A DNA stretch of 15,686 nucleotides from Candidatus Cloacimonadota bacterium (lineage in GTDB: Bacteria > Cloacimonadota > Cloacimonadia > Cloacimonadales > TCS61), in the NCBI GenBank assembly GCA_030596265.1, contig JAUVKM010000020.1, positions 1-15,686 on the forward strand. The letters run 5' to 3'. Below, in pieces: positions 7,183-14,906 of the stretch. Every line of letters starts with the position of its first letter. Within the stretch, counting starts at the first letter, position 1. A program made the translations under genes and the position numbers. Under the pieces are notes generated by a model that saw only the letters and a program-made list of their open reading frames with translations, had not been told where the DNA came from and made no database searches.

Positions 7183-8985
7183 ATGAGAGTAAAAGATAAG
7201 ATTAAATCACTTGAATGGTTGCGACAAGATATTATTGGCAGAAATATGTTATTTGAAACTCCTTTTGGAAAAAGACCACTCGTTTATGCAGATTATACAG
7301 CGAGTGCGAGAGGATTATATTCTATTGAAAATTATCTTATGAAAATCCTGCAGTTTTATGCAAATACTCACACTGAAGATGATTTTACCGGTAAAACGAT
7401 GTCCAAACTTTTACATGATGCCGAGATAAGCATTAAAACTCTTGTAAATGCAGGAGAGAAAGGGAAGATAATTTTTACTGAATCAGGTACAACTGGAGGG
7501 ATAACAAAACTTCAGGAGATTTTGGGAGTTTTTTGGCCACCTGCTACTCGTGAGAGAGTTAATGGATTCCTAAAGAGCTGTAATGATAGATATCCCGGTA
7601 GAGTTCAATGCGGTTTAGAACTTCAAGATTTCATTCATGAAAATAAACCAATTGTGCTTGTGGGACCTTATGAACATCATTCCAATGAGATAATGTGGCG
7701 TCAGACATTATGCGACATCATAGAGATACCTCTAAATGAAAATGATGAACTCGATTTGATTAAATTAGAAGAAATTGTTTCAGATCCAAAATATTTAAAA
7801 CGCCCTAAAATAGGTTCCTTCTCGGCTGCTTCCAATGTAAGCGGTTTAAAGACGGATGTATATGAAGTTGCGCAGATATTACACAAACATAATGCAATTG
7901 CCTGCTTCGATTTTGCAGCTTGTGCACCTTATGTAGAAGTTAATATGAATAAAGATGATGAAAGTTATTTCGATGCAATATTTTTATCTCCACATAAATT
8001 CCTCGGCGGACCTGGAACTTCCGGCGTTCTAATTTTTAATGAAGACATCTATCCAAAAGAACTTCCTCCAACCATTGCTGCCGGTGGAACAGTTGAATAT
8101 GTCTCTCCTCAAAAAGAGGAATTCATCAAAGATATCGAGACTCGTGAAAAGCCGGGAACACCCGGGATTATGCAAGCTATAAGAACTTCCCTAGTTTTCC
8201 AACTGAAAAAGAAAGTAGGTGTAGAAAATATTGAAGAGATAGAGGAATATTATTATCACAAGTTTCAGAACGCATTTGACGACGATAATAGAATTATGTT
8301 TTATGGTCCTCAGGCGGCTGACAAGAAAGTTCCGATCATTCCATTTAATATTGCTCATAAAGATAAAATTTTGCATCCTAAATTTGTAACCCGTTTGTTG
8401 AATGATCTCTTTGGTATTCAAACTCGTGCCGGTTGTTCATGCGCAGGCCCCTACGGTCATCATTTGATGAAAATTGAACAAGAATTCTCTGATTTTTATA
8501 GATGCATGATAACTAATGTTGGTTATGCCGGTATTAAACCTGGCTGGGTCAGATTGAACCTTCATTATATTTTAGATGAATTTGAATTGGAATATTTAAT
8601 CGATGCGATCAAGTTTGTTATTGATAAAGCACATAAATTCATTCCAATGTATGTTTTTGATATTAAAAGTGGTGATTGGAATCATGTAGATGGATTTGAA
8701 CAACAATCAATTAAATTGGATATCGATGCTGCTTATAATGATGAAAAATATATTCATTCACAGCAACAGGATATTAAAGGAAAATTTGATAAAGCTTTGG
8801 AATTTGCGAATAAAACTGCATCAGAATTGGATGACGAATTTGATTTTGTTAAATTTGAAGATGAACTGGAAGAATTGATGTTCTTCTATGCTAATAAGGT
8901 AATAAATTATCAAAGCAGTTTTAATGATCAAATTGAAAAATGTGGTTTTAGGAAAGGAGAAAATGTCAAAAATAACTCTAATTGA
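7183..8985 (+). CDS. Class-V aminotransferase fold PLP enzyme (cysteine desulfurase-like), substrate unknown
   Basis: This 600-residue protein has a complete fold-type I class-V aminotransferase domain (about 1-480). It shows YADYTASARGL (35-45), TESGTTGG near residue 100, the ring-stacking pair His165-His166 in GPYEHHSNE, Asp243 in CFDFAACAPY, and the PLP lysine Lys272 in SPHKFLGGPGTSG. Cys418 and Cys420 in RAGCSCAGPYGHH lie where the NifS/SufS active cysteine sits. These features suggest a cysteine desulfurase or selenocysteine lyase relative, but many such proteins have other substrates. A C-terminal extension of about 120 acidic, helical residues is unassigned. AGGG at 7172-7175 lies seven bases before ATG 7183. 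The last 23 bases overlap the next gene. The final 25 or so residues (NYQSSFNDQIEK onward) may be read-through into inserted DNA that removed an earlier stop. Whether this gene belongs to purine metabolism is unclear. Confidence 0.85.
   Translation: MRVKDKIKSLEWLRQDIIGRNMLFETPFGKRPLVYADYTASARGLYSIENYLMKILQFYANTHTEDDFTGKTMSKLLHDAEISIKTLVNAGEKGKIIFTESGTTGGITKLQEILGVFWPPATRERVNGFLKSCNDRYPGRVQCGLELQDFIHENKPIVLVGPYEHHSNEIMWRQTLCDIIEIPLNENDELDLIKLEEIVSDPKYLKRPKIGSFSAASNVSGLKTDVYEVAQILHKHNAIACFDFAACAPYVEVNMNKDDESYFDAIFLSPHKFLGGPGTSGVLIFNEDIYPKELPPTIAAGGTVEYVSPQKEEFIKDIETREKPGTPGIMQAIRTSLVFQLKKKVGVENIEEIEEYYYHKFQNAFDDDNRIMFYGPQAADKKVPIIPFNIAHKDKILHPKFVTRLLNDLFGIQTRAGCSCAGPYGHHLMKIEQEFSDFYRCMITNVGYAGIKPGWVRLNLHYILDEFELEYLIDAIKFVIDKAHKFIPMYVFDIKSGDWNHVDGFEQQSIKLDIDAAYNDEKYIHSQQQDIKGKFDKALEFANKTASELDDEFDFVKFEDELEELMFFYANKVINYQSSFNDQIEKCGFRKGENVKNNSN
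8956..8959 (+). promoter_or_regulatory. Ribosome-binding site that sets the STAND gene start
   Basis: GGAG within AAAGGAGAAAATG lies three bases before ATG 8963. An alternative upstream ATG at 8924 would add 13 residues and lie deeper in the aminotransferase gene without a comparable site. The spacing is short but the same as at purH. Confidence 0.6.
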
Positions 8986-11900
8986 GCAAGCCTTATCAAG
9001 TGTTAATGACTCTATCTTTCACAGGATTTGTAGTGCATATATTCATTACAAATTTGATTATTTAATTACAGATTCAGGATTGGCATTAGGAAAAGATAAA
9101 CCTACTATAGGGACTCCAGATAGTTTTGTAAAGCTACCCAACGGAAATTTTATATTTGTTGAAATAACCACACAAGAAAAAGGGGCTTATCAGAAATTCA
9201 TAAAGGATCTCAATAAATGCTTTGATATATGCAAAACAGGAATTCCACTTAATAAAATTGAAAAAATATTCTTATGCTATAGTAGAAGATTATCTCCTAA
9301 AGCAATGAATCAATTAAATACAAAATCCCAAGAGAAAAAAATTATCCTTGAAATTGTTACAATTGACACATTAAAATATGAACTGTTTAATCCTTATTCA
9401 TCTATAGCTAAAGAGTTTTTAGGATTAGACATTGATACGGGACAAATCTTGACTCCGCAAGATTTTATAAGGGATAATGATAAGAATACAACAACCCTGA
9501 AAAATCCTTTCATATCCCGAGAAAAAGAATTAGAAGAAATCCATAATAATTTAGAAAATTCAAATTTAATTATCATAAACGGAGCACCCGGAGTTGGCAA
9601 AACGCGATTAGCATTGCAGGCAAGTGTCGAATTGAAAAACAAAAATTCTGATTATGAAATATATATTATTACAAATAAAGGAATAGGAATTTATGATGAT
9701 TTAAAAGCATATTTTCTGCCTAGCAGGAAATATATATTAATTATTGATGATGCAAACAGAATAAATCAACTCAGTTTAATTTTGGAGCTTGCAGTTAGAG
9801 ATGAATTGGAGATACAAATAATAATTACAATAAGGGATTATGCAGTAAGAAAAATACATAAGCAATTAAGTCTATTTCCAAAATTGGCATATCAAAATAT
9901 TACTATTAATAAATTACAAAAAAAGGACATCATCGAAATTTTAAAATCTGTCAAAATTACAAATCCATCTTGTATTGACAAAATTTCTAATATTGCTGAT
10001 GGAAACCCTCGACTCACAATGATGGCAGCAGAGTATGCTCTTAAACTTGATGATTGCAATGTTCTTAATAATGTATCAGATATTTATGACCGTTATTATG
10101 AGAAAATACTGCAAGAATTAGATGAACAAAATGATAATAACCTACTGAAAGTGTTAGGTATAATTTGTTTTTTCAGGACAATTGATAAGAATAAAATTGA
10201 TTTATACAATTCAATTCTTAAAATATTCAATATTAAAAACGATGATTTCTGGGAAAAGGTTTATAAACTAAATGAATTGGAGATAATTGATTTATATGAA
10301 GACCAGATAGCTAAAATATCAGACCAAGTTCTAGCAGAATATTTCTTTTATCATATTTTTATAGAAACTGAAACATTGGATTATTCATTAATTTTGCAAC
10401 ACTTTTTAACAAAATATTCAGGTAAGGTTAAAGAAAACTTATATCCTTTATTGAATTATTATGGATACAAAAATATCCTGAATAAAATTGAAAAACATCT
10501 TCAAAAAGTATATACACAATTAGAAACAAATGAAAAATCAATTATTGTTTTCTTTGATGTTTTTTGGTTTTGCAGAAAAACAAAACTTCTGCTATGGTTA
10601 AAAAATAAAATTGATAGTTTACCATTTTCCGAAGAGTCAAAAATTGATTTTTCTAAAAAGGAAATTGAAAATAAAAAAGAATATCCATATTTAGAATTAC
10701 TTAAATTATTCGGTAATCATCCTGATAATGATTATAAAATTTCTTTAGAAATTATATTTAAATATTTAATGAAAAAATCGGAGATTTTACCGAAAATAAT
10801 TTATTATTTTATTAATGTTTTAAATTTTAATGCAGATAGTTATAAATACAAATATTCAACTCAAACAATTTTGTTCGATTTTCTTTTCGAACAGATTGAA
10901 GTAGAAAAAAATAACGAATTATATATTGAGATGATATTTTCGATTTCCAATCACTATCTAAAATATCAATATGAAAGCACATCTAGTAATAGTCGTGATA
11001 GAAACACTTTTTCGATTTGCCGCTTTTTATTGAATCCAAGTCCAGAAATAGAAAAATTGAGAAAAAGAATATGGATTTATCTATTAGAAAATAGCAAAGA
11101 AAGTTTTGAAAAAGTATTCATTATATTTAACGATTTCATCGAGAATTCTTTTGATTATTTGCAAATATATTCATCTTCAAACTTGCAAGTAGAAAAACTT
11201 GTAAAAATAGATTTGCCATTTATTATAAATTATTTCGAAAGTTCTCTTGATAGACGGAATTATCAACATTGTTCTATTGTCCATAAGTACTTTAATAAAG
11301 TTAAAAAGTGCAATATCGAAATTAAGAAATATAATAAAATAATTAAAAAGTTTACAAATAAGACTTACGAAATTTCCTTAATTTTAGATGGTGATTATTT
11401 ACAAGGTAAAAAAGACCACAAAAAGCTTTATTCGAATGAGTTTCAATTACTAAAAGATCAAGAGTTGAAAGAATATTTTACAAATTATTCATTCAACGAT
11501 TTTGAGAACCTAATAGAATATTTGCAGGAATTATCAAATTACCGACCGCAAAAATTGGTTGGTTATCATGGTTATAATAATTCGCTTGAAATAGTTTTAA
11601 TTCAAACGGCAAAAGAGAATCTTGATTTATGCTTAGATATTTTAAAGAAACTTTTCGAATTAAATAATGAAATAGATTTTTCGTCACCAAATTTAATAAT
11701 AGAAATTATGAAACAAAGAGGGAACAACATTTTAGATTTTTATAAATTTATAAATAAATATGATTACATAAACAAAGATTTTTGGATTTTGAATTTTTTA
11801 GAAAACCTTGATGAAAAATATATAAATGAATTTTATGCAGAAGAGCTTATAAAAACATTTAGATTATTTCAATCATCAAATAATTATTTGCAATTTAATT

Positions 11901-12721
11901 TAAATGATATACAAAAGTTTAAAATTATCAGACCAAGTATCATTGTTGATATATTTCAAATTTTATTAAAGAAAACTCAAAACTCTGATTTTAAATTTTG
12001 GTTTCATCATTTTGATTTTATCGAAAACTATAGTCAGGAGTTTTTTGAACAGCATGACTTATTGAAACAACTTTTCTTTTATTACTACAATGAAAAATCA
12101 TTTGATTATGATGGCAAATGGAAGAAATATCTATTATTTATTGATAGCAATTTTATTGAGGAATATCTTAAAGCTAATGTTAAGAAGAATGGTTATCTAA
12201 CAGATAATAATGAAAATGACGAATTTGATTTTATTTGGGAGTTACCCAATTATCAGGAGATTATAGAAATAGCATTAAAATTTTGTTCAGAAAAAGAAAA
12301 GAATTATTTTTCAGACCCATACTCGGCAAATTTCTTCCCAAAAGTTTTCAATAATAAAATCGAAAAATTCATCTTTGATCAAATCAAAAATTGTGTATCT
12401 AAAAAAAATATATTATTTGAGGTTTTTAAAATTATTTCACATAAGTATCCTGATAAAAGGATAGAATTTCTTGATTATTTATTAAAACTAACTCAAGATT
12501 ATCAATTGATTACTTCTTTACCATTAACTTCAAATCCTGGTATGGTCGGATCAATGATTCCAGTTTATGAGTCTGAAAAAAAATTCTGGAAGGAAGTCGA
12601 AAAATCATTTGATGGAAAAATAAACTTATTACAATTTAAACAATGGGCAATTGAACAGCAACAAGAATGTCAAAAAAGTATTGAGTGGAGATTGGAGAGA
12701 GATTTTGCTAATGAATATTAA
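8963..12721 (+). CDS. Avs-like STAND NTPase with PD-(D/E)XK-type N-terminus
   Basis: From ATG 8963 the protein has 1252 residues. Residues 1-170 hold a nuclease-like core: GTPDSFVKL with Pro52-Asp53, then Glu67 in FIFVEITTQ, an E-x-T variant of PD-(D/E)XK. After a linker, PFISREKEL (182-190) opens a P-loop NTPase. It has Walker A GAPGVGKT (207-214), Walker B YILIIDDAN with Asp262/Asp263, an Arg in IITIRDYA (Arg291), and GNPRLTMMAAEYA (347-359), which sits where STAND proteins have the G-x-P motif. Residues about 400-1252 are helical, rich in Asn, Lys, Phe and Tyr, with no domain I recognise; this is where a sensor would lie. Effector, STAND switch and long helical sensor is the layout of antiviral Avs proteins, which detect phage proteins and then degrade nucleic acid. 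The gene is very AT-rich (10 G/C in 10741-10800), overlaps the aminotransferase by 23 bases and precedes purH. Architecture is well supported; antiphage function is inferred. Confidence 0.78.
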   Translation: MSKITLIEQALSSVNDSIFHRICSAYIHYKFDYLITDSGLALGKDKPTIGTPDSFVKLPNGNFIFVEITTQEKGAYQKFIKDLNKCFDICKTGIPLNKIEKIFLCYSRRLSPKAMNQLNTKSQEKKIILEIVTIDTLKYELFNPYSSIAKEFLGLDIDTGQILTPQDFIRDNDKNTTTLKNPFISREKELEEIHNNLENSNLIIINGAPGVGKTRLALQASVELKNKNSDYEIYIITNKGIGIYDDLKAYFLPSRKYILIIDDANRINQLSLILELAVRDELEIQIIITIRDYAVRKIHKQLSLFPKLAYQNITINKLQKKDIIEILKSVKITNPSCIDKISNIADGNPRLTMMAAEYALKLDDCNVLNNVSDIYDRYYEKILQELDEQNDNNLLKVLGIICFFRTIDKNKIDLYNSILKIFNIKNDDFWEKVYKLNELEIIDLYEDQIAKISDQVLAEYFFYHIFIETETLDYSLILQHFLTKYSGKVKENLYPLLNYYGYKNILNKIEKHLQKVYTQLETNEKSIIVFFDVFWFCRKTKLLLWLKNKIDSLPFSEESKIDFSKKEIENKKEYPYLELLKLFGNHPDNDYKISLEIIFKYLMKKSEILPKIIYYFINVLNFNADSYKYKYSTQTILFDFLFEQIEVEKNNELYIEMIFSISNHYLKYQYESTSSNSRDRNTFSICRFLLNPSPEIEKLRKRIWIYLLENSKESFEKVFIIFNDFIENSFDYLQIYSSSNLQVEKLVKIDLPFIINYFESSLDRRNYQHCSIVHKYFNKVKKCNIEIKKYNKIIKKFTNKTYEISLILDGDYLQGKKDHKKLYSNEFQLLKDQELKEYFTNYSFNDFENLIEYLQELSNYRPQKLVGYHGYNNSLEIVLIQTAKENLDLCLDILKKLFELNNEIDFSSPNLIIEIMKQRGNNILDFYKFINKYDYINKDFWILNFLENLDEKYINEFYAEELIKTFRLFQSSNNYLQFNLNDIQKFKIIRPSIIVDIFQILLKKTQNSDFKFWFHHFDFIENYSQEFFEQHDLLKQLFFYYYNEKSFDYDGKWKKYLLFIDSNFIEEYLKANVKKNGYLTDNNENDEFDFIWELPNYQEIIEIALKFCSEKEKNYFSDPYSANFFPKVFNNKIEKFIFDQIKNCVSKKNILFEVFKIISHKYPDKRIEFLDYLLKLTQDYQLITSLPLTSNPGMVGSMIPVYESEKKFWKEVEKSFDGKINLLQFKQWAIEQQQECQKSIEWRLERDFANEY

Positions 12722-12797
12722 TTTGTTATATGAATTGAACATAAATATGTTTTTAATTTTGCAAAAGAAAGTTCGTATTTGTTCGTTGCTAAAAATG

Positions 12798-12802
12798 AGG
12801 AG
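12798..12802 (+). promoter_or_regulatory. Ribosome-binding site that sets the purH start
   Basis: AGGAG lies three bases before ATG 12806. A TTG at 12779 in the same frame would add nine residues (MFVAKNEEK) that are not PurH-like, whereas MIKIKRALLSVSDKTG from 12806 matches the usual PurH N-terminus. The rest of the 84-base gap (12722-12805) is AT-rich with no clear promoter or terminator. Confidence 0.65.
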
Positions 12803-12805
12803 AAA

Positions 12806-14413
12806 ATGATAAAAATTAAAAGAGCATTATTAAGCGTTTCAGATAAAACCGGAATTGTAGATCTGGCAAAAGCTTTAATAGAAGTAAATTGTGAGATCAT
12901 ATCGACTGGTGGAACAAAAAAAGTTTTGGAAGAAGCTGGAATTAAAGTGACCGAAATATCTAAAGTTACAGGAAATCCTGAAGCATTTGGTGGTAGGATG
13001 AAAACGATTTCGTTCAATATCGAATCTGCTTTATTGTATGATCGTGAAAAAGATGCGGATGAAGCTAAAAAATTGGGTATAAAGCCGATAGATATGGTTG
13101 TGTGCAATCTTTATCCTTTTCCAGAAGTAAAGGCTTCAGGAGCTGATTTTGAAACGCTGATCGAAAACATCGACATTGGTGGTCCAACCATGGTTCGGGC
13201 TTCTGCTAAGAATTTCAAATATGTGGCTACACTCACAGATGTTAATGATTATGCAAAGATCATTTCTGAACTTAAAGAGAATAAAGGTGCAGTATCCCAA
13301 GAAACCCGTTTTGAATTGATGAGAAAAGCTTTCAATCACACAGCCGATTATGATGCTCTAATTGCTACAACAATGGATGAAAAAGCAGATGATAGAAGTA
13401 TTCGTCTTCATTTCTCCGGTGGAAAGAAACTGCGTTATGGTGAGAATTCTCATCAAAAAGGTTACTTCTATCGGGAAGAAGGAACCGCAGATTCACTTTA
13501 TGATATGAAGGTTTTGCATGGAAAGGAGATTTCCTACAATAATCTGAACGATATTCAGGGTGCAATCGACTCGGTAAAAGATATACAGCGATTTTCTGTG
13601 GGTGTGATCAAGCACAGCAATCCCTGCGGACTGGCAGAAGCTGATGATCAATTAATTGCTCTCAAACATTCCTGGACAGGTGATCCGGTTTCAGCTTTCG
13701 GTTCTATTATTGCTTTCAATAAACCGCTTGAATTGAGAACGGTAGAATTCTTTGAATTGAACAATAAAGATAAAAGTAAACGCAAATTCGTGGAAGTTGT
13801 TATTGCACCAGGCTACAGTGAAGAAGCACTCAAATATTTGGAATTCCACAAAAACTTACGCATTGTTGAATTCGATCCTGCAATTTGCCAACGTAAGATC
13901 GATATGAAGTATTTACACAATTCACTTTTAGTACAAGATGCTGATAATCTGCTGTATGAAAAAATGGAAGTAGTAACCGAGAGAAAGGTGGATGTTAAGT
14001 CTAAGAAAAACCTGATCGAATTTGGACTTAAAGCGATGCGACAGGTAAAATCCAATTCTATTGTTTTGGTTCGAGAAACGGAAGATGGATCAAATCAGCT
14101 TCTTGGAATGGGAGCTGGTCAGCCAAATAGATTGATATCAACAAAATTAGCAATTGAGAAGGCAACAGAAAACCTTACGATGGAATACTATGGAGAAGAC
14201 ATCAAATCATATTACACTCAGGAATTTGGAAAAGCTGTTCTTGTTTCCGATGCTTTTTTTCCCTTCCCGGATAACGTTGATGTAGCTTCTCAAGCTGGGA
14301 TAAAAACAATTATTCAACCCGGTGGTTCCATTCGAGATAAGAAAGTTATCAAAGCATGTGATGATCTGGATATAGCAATGGTGTTTACTGGTATAAGGCA
14401 TTTTAAGCATTAA
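12806..14413 (+). CDS. purH: PurH, bifunctional AICAR formyltransferase / IMP cyclohydrolase
   Basis: The 535-residue protein is full length. It carries out the last two steps to IMP: formylation of AICAR using 10-formyl-THF, then ring closure. The N-terminal MGS-like cyclohydrolase domain shows LLSVSDKTGIVDLAKAL, STGGTKKVLEEAGI, TGNPEAFGGRMKT and NIDIGGPTMVRASAKN. The transformylase domain shows LRYGENSHQ, the catalytic Lys269-His270 in KHSNPCGLA (269-277), and the terminal block FPFPDNVD, IQPGGSIRD and TGIRHFKH that ends the family. Nothing appears truncated. It follows the STAND gene by 84 bases, and the GC level returns to that of the other pur genes (29 G/C in 13141-13200). purC follows after the small GxxExxY insert. 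Confidence 0.97.
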   Translation: MIKIKRALLSVSDKTGIVDLAKALIEVNCEIISTGGTKKVLEEAGIKVTEISKVTGNPEAFGGRMKTISFNIESALLYDREKDADEAKKLGIKPIDMVVCNLYPFPEVKASGADFETLIENIDIGGPTMVRASAKNFKYVATLTDVNDYAKIISELKENKGAVSQETRFELMRKAFNHTADYDALIATTMDEKADDRSIRLHFSGGKKLRYGENSHQKGYFYREEGTADSLYDMKVLHGKEISYNNLNDIQGAIDSVKDIQRFSVGVIKHSNPCGLAEADDQLIALKHSWTGDPVSAFGSIIAFNKPLELRTVEFFELNNKDKSKRKFVEVVIAPGYSEEALKYLEFHKNLRIVEFDPAICQRKIDMKYLHNSLLVQDADNLLYEKMEVVTERKVDVKSKKNLIEFGLKAMRQVKSNSIVLVRETEDGSNQLLGMGAGQPNRLISTKLAIEKATENLTMEYYGEDIKSYYTQEFGKAVLVSDAFFPFPDNVDVASQAGIKTIIQPGGSIRDKKVIKACDDLDIAMVFTGIRHFKH

Positions 14414-14421
14414 AGAATGAA

Positions 14422-14447
14422 ACCGGAAAGAACGGAAAGGCGCAAAG
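14422..14447 (+). repeat. Left inverted repeat of the GxxExxY cassette
   Basis: Three tandem-like units: CGGAAAG at 14424-14430, CGGAAAG at 14433-14439 and CGCAAAG at 14441-14447. The arm starts eight bases after the purH stop and runs up to the ribosome site of the GxxExxY gene. Confidence 0.6.
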
Positions 14448-14456
14448 GAAAGGATA

Positions 14457-14843
14457 GTGGATAGAGAAAAGTTGGAGTTAATTGGAAAGCAAATAGTTGA
14501 TGTTGCCTTTCAAGTACATAAAGAACTTGGACCAGGATTACTAGAATCAGCTTATGAAAGATGTATGGTATTCGAGTTTATTGAAAGAGGTTTCCATGTT
14601 GAAAGACAAAAAAAACTTCCAATAATTTATAAGGGGAACATGATCGAAGGCGGGTATCGACTGGATTTAATTGTAGAAAAAGAGATTATAATTGAATTGA
14701 AAACAGTTGATCATATTCTTCCGGTGCATGAAGCCCAGTTGATTTCATACCTGAAGCTTTCAGGTAAAAGACTAGGATATTTAATTAATTTTAATGTAGA
14801 TTTAATTAAGAATGGTATTTATAGAAGAGTGAATAAACTTTAG
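14457..14843 (+). CDS. GxxExxY family protein (PD-(D/E)XK nuclease fold)
   Basis: The 128-residue protein is complete and starts at GTG 14457, with AAAGGA at 14444-14449 seven bases upstream. It carries the family signature G27-x2-E30-x2-Y33 within GPGLLESAYE, followed by a PD-(D/E)XK core: Asp70 in YRLDLIVE, then Glu80-Leu-Lys82 in IIIELKTV, and the HEAQLISYLK helix (91-100) that contributes Gln94 and Tyr98. Unlike the other two nuclease-like proteins here, this one keeps the catalytic lysine. The family is widespread in AT-rich environmental bacteria and its function is not established. It lies inside a pair of imperfect inverted repeats between purH and purC, which suggests it arrived as a small unit. 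Confidence 0.9.
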   Translation: MDREKLELIGKQIVDVAFQVHKELGPGLLESAYERCMVFEFIERGFHVERQKKLPIIYKGNMIEGGYRLDLIVEKEIIIELKTVDHILPVHEAQLISYLKLSGKRLGYLINFNVDLIKNGIYRRVNKL

Positions 14844-14869
14844 CTTAGCGTCTTAGCGTACTTAGCGGT
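14844..14869 (-). repeat. Right inverted repeat of the GxxExxY cassette
   Basis: Begins immediately after the TAG stop of the GxxExxY gene. On the + strand CTTAGCG occurs at 14844-14850, 14852-14858 and 14861-14867; on the minus strand this is CGCTAAG three times, matching the left arm in spacing and orientation. Confidence 0.65.
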
Positions 14870-14906
14870 AAGAGAAGAGATTAATAAAATATAAAAGAGG
14901 TTAATT

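Larger units (their letters stand above)
14422..14869. mobile_element. Putative GxxExxY cassette bounded by inverted repeats
   Basis: A 448-base unit between purH and purC contains one small gene and is bounded by 26-base imperfect inverted repeats: 14422-14447 on the + strand matches the reverse complement of 14844-14869 at 19 of 26 positions by eye. Each arm holds three CGNNAAG-type units with the same 9-base then 8-base spacing. There is no transposase, so if mobile it would be a passenger or non-autonomous unit. No target-site duplication was identified. Confidence 0.5.

Noticed and set aside
1249..12702. Identical TGGAGAGAGATT at 1249-1260 and near 12690-12702 as a possible direct repeat around the inserts
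   Set aside because: A purine-rich 12-mer containing Shine-Dalgarno-like sequence is likely by chance and does not sit at consistent insert borders.
12779..12805. TTG start extending PurH by nine residues
   Set aside because: AGGAG directly before ATG 12806 and the usual PurH N-terminus beginning there favour the shorter form.
12718..13107. 129-codon open frame on the minus strand across the start of purH
   Set aside because: Antisense to the conserved PurH N-terminal domain; low-complexity Ser/Phe/Ile-rich translation typical of shadow frames.
14844..14867. Three CTTAGCG copies as a short CRISPR-like array
   Set aside because: Units are 7 bases with 1-2 base spacing; no spacers or cas genes. 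They form the arm of an inverted repeat instead.
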